Notes: generated from the letters alone by a model not told the origin. Positions 11,001 through 22,984 are shown, counted from the first letter of the stretch. The stretch is 64,000 bases of DNA from Paragonimus westermani (GCA_008508345.1 QNGE01002394.1:46033-110032), one strand, 5' to 3'. A program made the numbers and translations.

Positions 11001-11964
11001 AGTCTCCGAAATCGGTGAACTCTGGTCTATGGATCTTATGGGCCCATTTCCACTGAGCGCCCGCGGTAACCAGTACGTTCTGGTCATGACGGAACACTTT
11101 ACCCGTTGGATCGAAGCGACTGGCGTTCCGGATCAGAAAGCATCTACGGTGGGAGATATGGTGATGAAGCACATTGTAGCAAACCACGGTGTACCAAAGG
11201 CGATCTTGACGGATCAGGGACCATGCTTCGAAAGCGATGAGTTTCGAACACGCATGCAACAACTGGGAATCAAGCGCATCCGAACGACGCCGTATCACCC
11301 ACAAACGAATGGCCTAACTGAGCGTAACAACCGAACGGTCAAAGAATGGTTATCAGCCAAAGGAGGAGACTGGGAGTCTGCGTTGCCACTAGTGTTATTG
11401 GCCTACCGGGCGTCTGTGCAGGCGAGCACGAAGAAATCTCCATTTCAATTGATGTACGGTAGAACCCCTCGACTTCCGGTGGATCAGGACATTGGGGTAT
11501 GGCCAGAGTGCATTGATTCCACTAAAGAATTGGTAACCGAAAGAGAAAGAGCCCAACGAAATCTGAAAGCATCGCAAGCACGCACAAAGGAGAAATCCGC
11601 AAGGCAACGGTTCGGCAAGACTAGAATGTTCAACCTAGGAGAACGGGTGAAATATCGAGACCATCGGAACACCGGTGCCAGCGGGCCAGGATCAAGAAAA
11701 CTTTTGCCTAAATGGAAAGGTCCGTATTTGGTAATATCCAGACGAGGCCCAGTATACACGATCAAGAAGGACGGCGAGACGAAACGAGTGCACGCCAGTG
11801 AGTTAGCAACGTGGCACGAGATGCCGGCGCGACGAACCAGAAGATCAATAATCCGGGAGGAAACACCGCGTCGATCGGAGAGGATTCGTCGACAAATGCG
11901 AAGGAACCAAGGAACCTCAGAAGGGGGAGGAGTGTTGTATAACAGGCAGTTTCGTTGTGAGTAG
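8029..11964 (+). CDS. gag-pol: Gag-Pol polyprotein of the Gypsy element
   Basis: One frame of 1,311 codons. The start at 8,029 is the first in-frame ATG after the primer-binding site, with A at -3; an ATG inside the LTR at 7,834 is in frame but unlikely to be used. Domains in order: capsid-like Gag (about residues 1-200), CCHC zinc knuckle CFICGKKGHWKKDC (212-225), aspartic protease DTGA (Asp275), reverse transcriptase with YGDD (574-577), RNase H (ATDAS, Asp724), and integrase with H936/H940/C970/C973 zinc site and D1002-D1062-E1098 catalytic triad (35 residues between the last two). A GPY/F-type module follows (KWKGPY, 1,228-1,233). Gag and Pol are fused without a frameshift. The stop lies inside the 3' LTR. 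Confidence 0.95.
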   Translation: MKIPWPQPFEDGDVRTFLEDLEDVAEVVGVKTDRGKLAALRTLVKGRAKAVLDAARRGPAKMEWAAAKETLVAAFDSPADRQEAMRRFKAARLGQGADPSVFATTLQGLLDRALPGLDQESRRQLLTEQFIEGLPMEVRDQVRIAHVARPMDLDDLAKVTRELAVMSVASVDSNSNTDKKTLEVMQKAMEQLAADVAALKTAARKNDQPGGCFICGKKGHWKKDCPIRRSQRSKNKVFRDCSFCWAGRLVMGAIEKGAVHTRVEVDGEVEQCLVDTGAAISLIARAEKQNLEPTSMMIKTVGGHSLLVDGVKECGVRIGGHIVKHRFIVSPETRQTILGADFLAATDAVIDLKLKKLSTKYGSLTLIGQRKDSVNQVRKVKTPSCTAPLLQSTVEKYAEVFTTDDDPYGFCNWIAHEIPTTGTFRPHGPRRIPVHLEEELRRQIQNMLSEDVIEEANSPYNSPVLLVKKSNGKYRFCVDFRRLNEVTQNTVVPIPSVADIFDKLQQAKLFTVLDLRSGYWQVPIKPTDREKTAFTVGEKQYQFKRMPFGLSGAPFTFRRLMVQLVKRLDNVAVYGDDIVIYSNTESEHAAHIDAVLNRIKNSGLRINADKSQLGRSSVVLLGHKVGQGEIKPLPEKILTIREAVAPNSKRTLRQFLGQAGYYSRFVKNFHSIASPLYELLRKDKKFEWTDDAQRAFKRVQQAMNEQQLTLKLPNTKETFIVATDASDRGIGAVLKQKEGVIEYASRVLTPTEQKYSTIEKECLAIVWALDKWRPYLLGQQFHVETDHKPLEWIMTARDPRGKLARWALRLQEYDFTINHVPGLSNCVADFLSRPQVDDELPKVTVGVNGLIMEQDPQTLVRLQRQDKVLRKVIEALARGVRIPTNTKDEELKIIASQWKRVGLNSAGVLTWQRGVGHPCVVVIPRQLRRKVVADCHEMAHTGCTRTYDLLQQRAYWPKMKEDVTTYVLACQQCQLLKSDNRGAQQPLQPIPVSEIGELWSMDLMGPFPLSARGNQYVLVMTEHFTRWIEATGVPDQKASTVGDMVMKHIVANHGVPKAILTDQGPCFESDEFRTRMQQLGIKRIRTTPYHPQTNGLTERNNRTVKEWLSAKGGDWESALPLVLLAYRASVQASTKKSPFQLMYGRTPRLPVDQDIGVWPECIDSTKELVTERERAQRNLKASQARTKEKSARQRFGKTRMFNLGERVKYRDHRNTGASGPGSRKLLPKWKGPYLVISRRGPVYTIKKDGETKRVHASELATWHEMPARRTRRSIIREETPRRSERIRRQMRRNQGTSEGGGVLYNRQFRCE
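11921..11932 (+). other. Polypurine tract
   Basis: AAGGGGGAGGAG directly precedes the TGTTGT start of the 3' LTR, the expected site of plus-strand priming. It also encodes Gag-Pol residues (EGGG). Confidence 0.85.
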
Positions 11965-12245
11965 TATACTACTCACAAGTAGTGTATTACCCACAGGGGA
12001 CATTCAGGAGCAAAAGGACAAGCCCCGAACACGACGGACAAGAAGAGACTATCGAAACAGTGTGTACATGATGTGTGAGAACTTTCACCAAGGCGAATGA
12101 CCACGTACTGTCACCCAATGTATGTGAGTGCATGTCCGTCGTGCAAATGAGTGTACATGTTTGTGGTTTGGTTTTTGACATGACCTATACGGAAGTTTGC
12201 GCAATAAACCAACTTGTTGGCCAAGCGTCTTTTGCGGACACAACA
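11933..12245 (+). repeat. 3' LTR
   Basis: This 313-bp repeat is identical to 7,692-8,004 except at three positions. The Gag-Pol stop (TAG, 11,962-11,964) falls within its first 32 bases, inside the first arm of the conserved palindrome (11,955-11,978). Confidence 0.95.
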
Positions 12246-12329
12246 CAACGAAAAGGTGCAGGTGTGATCTTTGCAAGTACGTTCTAAGGATTTATCACTT
12301 TCCTATATGCGTTCCCATCCTACGAGATC

Positions 12330-12460
12330 GATCAGCAAGCTAAATTGAACCCTTTCTCAGACGCGTCGGAAATGGGCTACGACACCGCCCTTTGTACACA
12401 CTTGGCTCCTTAGGAAGAATAACCAGGCGTACACTATTACTCGCTAAATCTCGCATGGCA
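12330..12460 (+). pseudogene. Possible RNase H remnant of a BEL/Pao-type element
   Basis: A plus-strand frame just outside the young Gypsy reads FSDASEMGYDTALCTHL, which resembles the start of the RNase H domain of BEL/Pao-type polyproteins (DAS, then GYG). A stop follows at once and later frames do not give a convincing continuation. The Gypsy may have landed beside or in an older retroelement. This is a short match made by eye. Confidence 0.25.
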
Positions 12461-14540
12461 TCATTAGAAGCAGCCATTAATACCGCATCTCGAGCAGAAC
12501 GACGAGGCGATTTGATCAAGGGTTAATAATTCCGGATAGATAATTAAGTCCCTTCTCTGAGAAAAGACCTACCCTCTCGTCAGAGACCACATCGGCCATT
12601 CCTCGTGAATGGATCATATTCAGGGAAAAACTACTAGCCAAAACAAGATACCCTGAAAGAGAGATAGTTGACAGCCGACGGTACTGAATGAGATTGCAGT
12701 TAAAACAAAAGATTAGGGGCCAAATACAAAACACAAGGCTGAGGATCTACAAGAGTGATATGACGGCCGAATGGCGATAGCTGTACTTGAAATGTTTCTA
12801 TGATTATCCTACTAATAATTCGCGTATACTTTGTACAATCAAAATAATCGAATCTCATCCAGCAGAACTGCCTAAGATAGTGGTTGATATTAATCTCCCT
12901 CTGAATATTAAGGAAAATGTGGTTAAATGTAAGCGGATTCTAACTTATAATTCGATAAATGACGCGTGCATCACAAGAGGTGAAGATTCTGCATCATAGT
13001 TACAGTATCAGCAGACACAAACTGGTAATCTGCTTGTTTCATTTTTATGATAATCGGTTACAATAAGCCCGAGTTAAACCACAAACGGCATAGATTTGAT
13101 TCAATACATGACGGTGTGTGAATGTGAGTTCCCCACTATTCACCAGCTTTCTTTCTCTACAAGTTCATTGCCTGGGACCACTGGCAAAAACGGTCCCAGG
13201 GACACCCCGTTGATCCCGTTGTATCTCAGTTATACGATGAGGGGGGAATTTAGATCTAACGTTTCACTGGTTTTCATTCACTCCCCCAGGTCAAACCTAT
13301 CCAGCCATAGCTCCGTATCACTAACTACATCCACGTACAAGCGTGTATTAGTTTACGCTGGATTTGTCTTCGTGCTATCCCACACGCAGTTCAACGTCTA
13401 CAATAAAAAACAACCATCTTATCCTAAAACTAACTCATAAACTGATGTGACTGATCTTCCTCAGTTGAAACCGATTATGGCAGTCATCTTAGAGCACACC
13501 GAACACTTTAAGTGTGACTCGACTAACTCAATTTTTCACTTACTAAAGCTCATAATTCACCTATTCCAGTGTACAAAGCAAACTACTGACATGAATTCAG
13601 AAAGACAGTATCATCAGTAGAACAATTTTTATGTAGCCCTTGTCCGCTCTATCCGCAATCGCTAGTTCAGAGAGAACTCAGCTGAACAGCGAAAACAGAC
13701 AATCCACTAAACCGCATTATCCGCCACATTCCAGCCTCTACCTGAACGTCAGGTAGATATCGAGAATCACAGGCCAAAGAGATGAACATGACCGATAATT
13801 CACGATTGGCAAGTGGCTACCTTCATTCTCTCATCCTAGTCATCGACTGATCATTTTACATCCACACTACAATGAGCTGTGAACCCAGCATGGAATAGGC
13901 AGCGTGCTAAGAGACGGGTTAATATTTTTGGCATATAGTCCAACCGCTTAAATATATGCCGGATGTGGTTCGTATGACTAAAAACGCACCTCTTAGCCTC
14001 TCCACTAAATACCCCCTAAACCCATTCGATGCACGCAAATCAACGCGAACATGGACAATCAAGGACTTCATGTTTGACACCTCAGACGTACTGGCTAGGT
14101 TTCGCGATTGCACGATGACACTGTTCCAACAGTCAATTTACGATCGCAAAAACTTTTCATTCCAAAGATACCCACATCACAGAAGACTGTGTGGGACTGA
14201 GAGTCTCATCTTTTAACCCCGTCAATGCGGGATGCAGTCCAAAACAGCCAACAGAGCTTCACTGGCGGGTATAAAAACCACTGTTACTGTTCTAGAAACA
14301 AAGCACGTACCAAAAGACCAGGTGGTACACACAGATGGCAAAATAAGAAAACCTTTACCATTTGCAGCATCTGTTAGCCATTGTCCCGTGAAGTTACACG
14401 AGTAAGTCTGGAACATGTGAGCAACATAAATAGTTCAAAAATGGGAAACACCTCTCTTCAGTTACGAATGCGAATAACGAAGTGAGAAGATCGGTTTAGC
14501 AAGGTAGAAGCGCCATTCCGTATGTTCTCGTCAGCTGCTA
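12461..14540. other. Intronic stretch, little recognised
   Basis: There are no recognisable genes. A 30-nt hairpin lies at 13,171-13,200. Open frames at 13,096-13,440 and 13,956-14,216 (plus) are without known homology and are likely chance. No MetAP1 exon is seen on the minus strand. Confidence 0.35.
13171..13200. repeat. Perfect 9-bp-arm hairpin
   Basis: CCTGGGACC (13,171-13,179) and GGTCCCAGG (13,192-13,200) are exact inverted copies around a 12-nt loop. It is short, so chance is possible, but the stem is GC-rich and perfect. Confidence 0.7.
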
Positions 14541-14544
14541 CACG

Positions 14545-14905
14545 TAACAGCCGTGAAAGGCAAACACTGTCAAACCAATTAAGCTCATGAATCGAATCAA
14601 TATACACACTAGTCTGTTATTGGTCAAAACCGGAGCAGACGAAGGTACAAGGTCAACAGCTTTCGCACAGAGGACTGGCTTGGTAAGCATGACAAGCAGC
14701 GCCTCTAGTGACTTAAGGATCACGAGCTTGAAATGACACACCGGATAGACCACATGACCGGTTTCCAGCAGGTGTCTGGTGATCGAGGAAGTCGTATTGC
14801 GTTGTTTGGTCGGGTCGCGTCGGATCATGCTACACATTAAAGTCTTCCATATATTTGGGGACGTGTTTCTTCATCCTATAGCAGCAGAGAGGCGGTCGGC
14901 GCATG
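14545..14905 (-). mobile_element. Penelope-like element remnant 2 (GIY-YIG end)
   Basis: The minus strand gives MKKHVPKYMEDF, then TSSITRHLLETGHVV and a damaged tail. This is the same order as the C-terminal nuclease of remnant 1 (RMKEH, then RQVLNTGHTIDP) and of known Penelope-like elements (KEH..P.W, then SAITRHL..TGH..D). Frameshifts separate the two halves. Only this end of the element is left, next to a longer copy that starts 400 bp away. Confidence 0.5.
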
Positions 14906-15179
14906 ACTCATGTTCAAGGTATAAAGGCACTCACCGAGAAGCTTGCTTCAGTAAGGCGCTCCCGGCTTCCTAGCTGTTTCCCGAAGCACAATGAACACTT
15001 TTGGTTGAGGACACGGTTTGATATGACGAGAAATAGAAGTCAATGGCGCTGACACTGCGAGTTGTGTGTATCGTTGTAACTTTTTATTAATCATTTCTCT
15101 TCATTTTTCTTTCTCCACCCTATCCATTACTTTCTTCCTCAGACTGCGGCACGCTTAGCACTCCTGTAGTTCTTTACGT

Positions 15180-15198
15180 TATATATATATATATATAT
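15180..15198. repeat. (TA)n microsatellite
   Basis: A run of alternating TA about 19 bp long, just beyond the 3' end of Penelope-like remnant 3. Confidence 0.9.
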
Positions 15199-15299
15199 GG
15201 TGAGGATATCTGCAGCTCGGGTAATATCGTGAATAAATGTAAAAGGCGGACACGGAGTGATGGATGTTTACTGTGACGTTTCGAATCCGCACTGGGATC

Positions 15300-17790
15300 T
15301 GTTGTCAAACAAATGATGCGCAAAAAATTGCACATCACTTACCAGTAGGTCAGCATGTTTGTCTGTCTATCGCTCGTCTTCGCCATGTTTGTGTGACCAA
15401 TGGGGTGTAATGAGTGTCGAAGTCGGTGTGTCTGTTGAAAGCACTGTGAGAGAAGATCGATTCCTGCCTCCCTTTTGCTAATCCGACCACCTAACAGTCC
15501 GCCAGTTTGACCTCGTGACTTGCTGTAGCGCAGTGTTTCCAAAAGTGATTTATGTTCTGCCCGTCTCAGTGCTAAGTGGTGTTCGTGTAAACGTACCTTC
15601 ATCTGTTCACTCGTGTCCCCTACGTAGGCCTGATCAGTCTTGGCAGGGAACAGAGTATATTACACCCGTTCGTTCATGAGATCCAGCTGGATTTTGGTTT
15701 GACGAAGCTTACTTCGAAAGCTGTTTGTTGGCCTGTGGTTGATTTTGCCCCCAGATTTTCTCATGATGTGCTTGTTGGGAGGCAAACTCATCAAAACAAT
15801 CTAGTCAGGACATCGGTGACGGCTGAGGAAACCAGTCATCATTTCAAACCATCCAGGGCCGTGGTGATGGCTGACGAAATCAGACAGCAACAAAGCACTG
15901 AGGGGGGCACGTCGGACCGACAAGCAGGACACATGCAAGTGAGTGAGGGTGTCATGCCACCCCGAGAAACTAACGCCTATGGATTTGGCCTTACTTGGCC
16001 ACTTGGAAGCGAAGTGGCTTAGACAAGTAGACAGTGACTCACCGCCATTTCATGATATATATTTACAGGCATTTCATTCATTTGGTCGAACTGGTCTTTG
16101 GCAATACATCGTGTTTTCTGCAACCGTGTCTTCCTTGTCTCCGCGCAAGTAGACTAGGAGAGGCCACATAGCAGGAACCCAGGTCTAGAAGTCAAGCAGT
16201 ATTAGAACGTTTGGCAAGGGAAAGGCGCTTACAACAGTGCTTAAATGCCCCTAAGATTCTGTTTAAGTAAGGCGAGATGATGACCTAGTCTCTCGTGTAG
16301 TTAGAAAGAAAAGTCGGTCGGATCCTGGTGCACGCGTTTGTGAGTGGTCTGGAGTAGCCGTTTGACGTGAACAAATTATACGGGCATTCTCTTTTTTTGT
16401 AACTCAGGCGTACCGAAGACGGTTACTCAACGAAATAAGGTTAGCACACCTTTATGTAACCGGATGGTTACCACAGAGAGACAATATAATTCCAGTAGTT
16501 GTTAGTTTGAGACATACGGTCGTCCGTATGGTTCCATCGGATTTTCTCAACAATAGTACGTCCAGGAATGGCACTGTTGGATTGGTTTCTAGTTCCATGA
16601 CAACTTGAAGATCCGGTAATACTTTATTGGTGATAACAAATACATCATCCACGTATCCCAGCCACAATGTTAGACGGTACTTGTGGAACGCAGTTTTTTT
16701 CTCGAAGAATTGTGTCACGACCTTAGCAAGCGACAGTGGTTCTGGCATTCCACTGGCATGTCAACTGGAACCAAATCCAAATTTGCATCAATTGGTTGGG
16801 ATTTTCAAGGTTAACTGCTACCATCCCCATTTCATGCAAGACATCAGTGGAGAGACTGCTTCTTAAACACTGCGCAATCCTGCGGAATATGGCCAAGGAC
16901 TGTTAGTCAGGCCCCGTCACCAGGGTCATCAAAGTCCCAGTACGCGTTTACAGTGTCGTAGAGCGGAAAAGGGGAGAATCCCGTGTAGGGTGAATGAATA
17001 AGTCCTACAACATGCTGAACGGTCGTGGTGTTCAGAAAGTGATCAGTTTTCTACTCTAATCTTTGGCTGCTCTCGCCGGATGACACCTTTCCCAAGATCT
17101 TCATTCTTATCATCCAACTTCGATGCGGCCCTCTACGGATCGAAGTCTGCAACTCAGGAGGTGGCTGAGAAAATAATTCAGTTCTCTGTGGCGATAACTG
17201 CGGTTAACGAGAGGGTGACGACCATATTCTTCAATCGAGATTGATCACACGTGATTTGCGCTGTGCTCGGCATAGTTACGTGAATAAGGATCTGGAGAAA
17301 AGATTATGCGATATCAAATATCGGCTATGCGGTCTACAAACACCAACAACAACCTCGGTGCCCGATCGTTTCGAGAGGGGATACATTAATTGTCCTGCTA
17401 ACTCCCATTGATAACCCTGTAACTAGGACTTCCGAGACAGGTCAATATCATTAAACCTGTTAGGCGATATTTTTGGATTACGGATAATAATGACCGACTC
17501 TAGATAAGGACGCTCAAAGCTCGGAAGAGCTAGGACTTTATTGATGATGAGTGTGATACCGGGGAGCAAAACAGACATGAAACACCAATCTGGAACCCGT
17601 CCGATAAAAAACAAACTTTCTGAAATAGCTCCCAAAACGACTAGCGGTCTGTAACTCGCTCGGAGTGGAACTGCCGAATACATTTGTTGACCTCGAGTGG
17701 ATTTTACATAACCCAATGGAACGTCCCAGACCAGACATTTCAGGCATGACATCAACAATAATAAAATCATCATCGGATGACTTACGTGCA
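15300..17790 (-). mobile_element. Penelope-like element remnant 3 (long copy)
   Basis: Minus-strand pieces in order: an upstream RT segment near 17,700 (IGLCKIHSRS, then VPLRASYRPLV in another frame), the RT core at 16,750-16,450 (MPEPLSLAKVV, then LGYVDDVFVI with an intact YVDD at 16,655-16,644, then PFLDVLLLRKSDGTIRTTV), and a GIY-YIG nuclease at 15,660-15,300 (AYVGDTSEQMKVRLHEH, then in a shifted frame a NRH.D.D tail). The middle (16,450-15,660) is too decayed to assign. Several frameshifts and stops make it non-functional. The nuclease differs from remnants 1 and 2, so it belongs to another Penelope-like lineage. Confidence 0.65.
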
Positions 17791-18065
17791 ACAGGACTTT
17801 GGGAAGTTAAAGTAGTTCAACGGAGAGGGATAACAGTCACGTTCGATACAAGCCTGAAAAGCGCAGTAAAAAGGTGTCTTAAAATTGTAGACGAAACTCA
17901 TGTTTCATTTGAAAAAGTATGAAAACGAGGTGCTCCATAGTCAAATACACTTGGAACGCCTTCTGATAGTTGAAAAATGGAAATAATTGTTCTTTGTAGA
18001 TATGTTCTAGACACCAACAGCCACTCTGGGGTCTAGTTCAATACAAATGGTACACGGTACAACAC

Positions 18066-18153
18066 TTGCTTCATGCACGATCCGATCGATTTCATCTGTT
18101 GACACACCAGGTTGGACAGCGTTCACAGCTTCTTCCAGGACTTCCCGAGCCAG
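18066..18153 (-). CDS. METAP1: MetAP1 exon: LAREVLEEAVNAVQPGVSTDE block
   Basis: After the acceptor ttctcatag, the minus strand encodes LAREVLEEAVNAVQPGVSTDE and then IDRIVHEA. This is the first helix-turn of the MetAP catalytic fold (vertebrate LAREVLDVA...KPGVTTEEIDHAVH). I end the exon at GCAA|gtgttg, a weak donor, giving 88 nt and phase 1; the end is the least certain part. Just beyond it the frame diverges from MetAP1 at once, so an exon end near here is required. The next expected residues (Cys, then YPSPLNYY) are not adjacent. Confidence 0.8.
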
Positions 18154-21100
18154 CTATGAGAACAAGTGCAAATAAAAAGAGTAAACACTTTTATAAAGAA
18201 AAATCAGACAGAAAGATCTTAAGAGCCCACTAAAACTATTGACTGTTTACTTTAACCAAGGGATTAGTTCCTATGCAAGCCTTTTGTTGTCAGCGTTAAC
18301 GAGGGCAGGAATACACCAGCAGCACAGACTGCAGCTTAAGTGTCGAACAAAATAGTCATAAGTGAAAGGTAAAATAGGGCGCAAGTCAAAACCAGGTTCA
18401 TTACGCTCGAACGGTAATGATTCAATGCTGATGGGTTATCTCCATCAGTCAATATTGCAGAAACAAGGACAGAAACAAAAAAGGTTCAAATGCTGTGGAC
18501 TGTAAATAGTGTTCCAAGCCGAAACTATGGCCACATTAAGGACGTTAGCCCAATTTTGTAGTTGTCCTTCTGTCAACAATGATGATACAAAGGAATGGCG
18601 CTGAAGGTAACTCCCATCGATTGACGCCACGACGTCAAACAAACGAGTAAGCTACGGCTCGGCGTAACATTAGGATGCTGCTATAACGTACCGGTTTATC
18701 CTTCCGAGGTAAAGTAACGTTCAACTATACACTGCACTGACTGACTGGTGGCCGTGATTGATGAAACCCAATACAGCATGTACAGTTGTTAACATTATTA
18801 TTCAAACACGAGCCATCACGTAGGGTTTTGATCAGAAGCAGCTGATGACCTTCCTAACAAGTACAAATCGAAAGTACACCTCACCCACACATTGGGTAGC
18901 GTTTGGAATTATCCATACGTCTCGATCACTGAAGAGGTCATTTTAGAAGGCAGCGTACTACTAGATGGCAACACCTTCAACCCTTTGTGTCCTAATTTAC
19001 CACTGACTACACAGCAGCTCCATGACAGCCGAACACTGAACATACGGTTGCAGGTTCAAGCCCTGGTTATCACAACTGTCCTTACTGTGTTTTAGCAGCC
19101 TGATAGTAGCCAGTACAAATGTGACTGTCACATAGCAGTAGATGTCTGGCAGTGTAAAAGCCAAAAACAAATTTAACTTGAAACGGCAAAATATAGGATT
19201 GTTGTTTAAAGCAATCTAGCGATTAATGTACAATACGCTGCACCAGTGTGAACTGCATCACGCAGGCGGCTTCCAAGAATCACGGTAAATTGCAACTTGC
19301 CAAAGTAGTCTTCATGAATAAGGGCGCGTTCCTTGTCCGCAACTGGTTCATCGGTTATTCGAAAATCATCTTTCGTTTCGAAAGGACAAAAGTATGAAAA
19401 CCTCAGTTGATGCGAGACACTCAGGAATTCTTACGTCGAAGTTAAAAAATTAGAACTGGACTTCACAACAGTATTGTTTTCACGCATCACTTATTCATCA
19501 GGTCCGACCTGTCAACGAGCTCGAAGGCACGAGCACCGATGCATCACTTCCACTGCTCTTAACAGATCTGGAAACCTTAATGATACCCCTGCCGGCCCAG
19601 ATGGTGCCACCTCCAAAGTTCCCACACTAAGCTCACTGTCCAATCAACCCACCTTCAAGTGAACAGGGCCCATCAAACGAAAGCTAGTGAGTAATACCAC
19701 AGAGTTTCGTGGAGGTGAGTGGAACCAACCAGATTATTACCGCCCAACAATCTTGCTTGCAGGTACTCCGAGAGAGACCCAGATACTACGAGCTTCACAA
19801 GCACGAGAAACCTTCAGTACCAAAGCAGCTGATTGTGGTATCAATTTAGACGTTACATACCCTGACTTTGAAACAACGTAAAATTGCGTGGATCGAGCTC
19901 TCCTCCCACGCAGACGCCATCACGACGGGATGTGAGGTAGCCTCTATTACAGACCGGGATTTTGTCACCCCAATCAATCTTATACAGTGTGCACTGCATT
20001 TTGGCCGCCAGACAAGTTACAAAGATGCGACTTTGGAATCCATTCTTCGCCCGTCTTTTCCCACTTTTACTGTTAAACACAAATATGAATCACTGGTTTA
20101 TTGCTGTCTATAACGATGATGATTCTAACCTTTATCAACGAGCCTCCCGTTTCAATTTCCTTTTCTTTATCGCTGATCGTTGACCTCATGATCTAGCGAA
20201 CATATAGAATGATCAGTCAGCATGATCGGTCTAAGATAAATAACCTTTACTCCTACGCTAAACGTTCCTTGCTGGTTAAACGCCACCATCGTGATTGCCC
20301 ATCTCTTCGCGAATTTCCAGCGGAGGACCTCGGCGAGTTTACCCAACGTTAGACTGAATACGAGGAACGCTAGTAGTGCATCAGTGTTGCTTCAGCTGCA
20401 GTGAATTACCATACAATTTTCGTCCAGTCACATTTCGAGAACGGAACTTGGATCTGGCCACCATCCCTTCAAGAGGACGAGCTGCTTTTCATACGAATGT
20501 GAGGACGTGTCACCAAGGCCGTCAGCAGACTTCAAGCTAGACTATACAAAGTTAGGGCACCACCGATGAACACGCATTCGTTAGGCTTCTATCAGAGCAG
20601 AACTAACTTACCCTCGACTTCCCGATCCTCAGAACTCTGCCATCGAAATAAGTGGTTATTTGGCGCAGTCTTTATTAACGCGCTGACGAGTCATCTAAGT
20701 TAATATGAGATGCAGCACAGACCATTAAGTCATCATTGCGGCATATAGCCAATGCCAGCACGCAAAGCGTGTGGGGTTCCACCTCACTATATGAGTTTCG
20801 CTGACCATATCTCTGTTCTTGAGACTTGGATTATTAAGCAGGAATGGATCCGAATGAAACATTTTTCTGACTGACTAACTTAAAGGGGTACGAGTAATCA
20901 AAAGTGTCGGGTGACGAGGCCATTTCCACGTATGTGAAAAGTCTGGTCTAATGGGGGGTCCTATCCATCTGCCAGGCTTTCCTTATTTAATACACCCCTA
21001 CTGAATAATCTTAGGCAGAGGCAGCAGGGTTGTGTTGTATCCTAAAACGGACCTTAGCAAAAATCGCCCATGAATCAACGAGTTGGGCGAAAACTGTGGC

Positions 21101-22984
21101 AATATTCACTGGAGGCTGGAATGGAAAGAACTAAGTACAGTGCCAGTGATATATCGGCAAATCGCCGACGTAACAAACTCCTTACACCAGCGTCTGGTCT
21201 GTATGCCGTACGAGGACTGCAGATGAAGGCGTATGATGTGCAGTAGTAAACTCCGGAAGGAAAGCTCCAATGAAGAAACCACAGCACTTCGAGATGGTGC
21301 TCCTGTAGCCCCAACTATAACAAGATGGGAGCTGAGGTCAAAGGTTGCACGGTACTCGAAGCCCAGTATCTAACGGAAATGCGCATGGCTTCCATATAAG
21401 TCAAAAACAAAGAAAAGACGTTGGTTGGTAGCCAACAAGATGCCGGTTAGGGTGATTGTGGGGTTAGTGACAATTTGTGAAGACCGAAGAAGTTACCCGA
21501 GTACCCGTGGAGAAAGCGAAACATATCGCCGGGTTAGGGGAAAAACATAAGTGGGATCTCTTAGAGAAGATAGTATCTGGCCTTGAGAGGAATGGGGATT
21601 TGACGCTTGTGTAATACAGGAATGCCACAGTCAAGGGCTTGCCAGAACCTCTCACGAAAATCGATGGGGTTAGAAGGGGAGAGAGGGAGCGACTAGATAT
21701 CATTTACAAAATCTATGACAGATGGACATATTGTGGTGTGTTGCCATCGAGTGGGTGTTAAGGTTGGGTAAATGATAAGGCATACCCCTGATGATCAGTG
21801 TAATTCGACGTGATGACTGAACTTCCCAATCAGAGACAACGAGAACAGCCCTTGACGGTAACCAGGAGGATCAGTCCAGCTACTTGGGATAGAGTCACAA
21901 CTAAAAAGCGATATTAGAAGATGCCACTTTAGTACCAAGCCAAAAAAGGATACAAAGCGTAGTGGTTGCAACGTGCGCAGCTGACTCGATCACCTGTAGA
22001 AATATCAGACGTTTACAAAGGAGATAAAATTACTCCTACTGCACAGAATGCGCATCGCAGACAATCAGTCCGTTACGTGAAATTCTAAAACCAGGTGCGG
22101 ATACCTAATGGAAAACTGGAAGAACGCTCAAGCCTAGCATCTGAACAACTAATCATTCATCGCTTGGCAAGACCTTACAGAAGTGAGAAGAATGAGAGTA
22201 TACAACATTATGGACAACGACCGGGAAGAACGCTCACGGAAGCAGTTGTTACAGAGGTTTGGTTACGGCGGTACGGTAGTTAACGTTTCACATATTACTA
22301 GATACACAGGGGAATTGGTTATGTTGTGATCAGTCTGTACAGTGTGTACTCTGCGCCTTTAAGGTGTAAAACGTTGTTGTAAAATGGGATTGACACTGAC
22401 CATACCTTTGTTATTGCAAACAGATCGTGAGAAACTGTCGGTTGCCTGTAATATTGCTGACAAAATGACCACAAGAATAACAAAAAAAGCTAAACACTCG
22501 CTAACCTCTTTCTCCTGTGTTATTGTAAACACGTCAGATTATCGACCGAAAGAAGGGATGAAAACGTGTGCGTACCCACGTTTATTTTACCCGTGTGCAA
22601 GGTGTACATGAGACCGCGGTGCTCGACCACCGCTGCTTCTGTTAGCCAGCCTGGTTGGATAGTACTGGCAACGCAAGAGTCAGTCGGCACGTACTAGGGA
22701 AAAGCGTAAGTTTGCAGCCGATGACCGAGACAATGGAAATACTGACGAAATGTACCCGGCTTGGTCATGAAAAAGTGTAGCGAACAAGTTTGTTTTCGGT
22801 TATTTACAATAAAGGTTAATACATAGATTAACCACATGCAGAAGACACTACACCAATGAAGGAAAGGGTTTGTCACCAGTGTCGGAAAAACTCAGTTTTG
22901 AGAGCTAGCCTCGTAGTAATTAATGAATCGACCTTACAAAATGAAGTTAACTGCCAATATAGTGATCATGACTGACTATTCTGT

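Larger units (their letters stand above)
7688..12249 (+). mobile_element. Complete Ty3/Gypsy LTR retrotransposon with target duplication
   Basis: Two 313-bp LTRs (7,692-8,004 and 11,933-12,245) bracket one Gag-Pol frame. The element begins TGTTGT and ends ACAACA. Both outer flanks carry CAAC (7,688-7,691 and 12,246-12,249), a 4-bp target duplication. A primer-binding site follows the left LTR, and a purine tract precedes the right LTR. The LTRs differ at three positions only, and the coding frame has no stop or shift, so the insertion is young and possibly still able to move. It sits antisense inside the 16.7-kb MetAP1 intron. It has no env-like frame. It is a different lineage from the CsRn1-like remnant at 57.8 kb. 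Confidence 0.95.

Noticed and set aside
17665..17922. Plus-strand 85-codon frame as a gene
   Set aside because: The opposite strand carries Penelope-like RT motifs over part of it, and the frame has no known homology.
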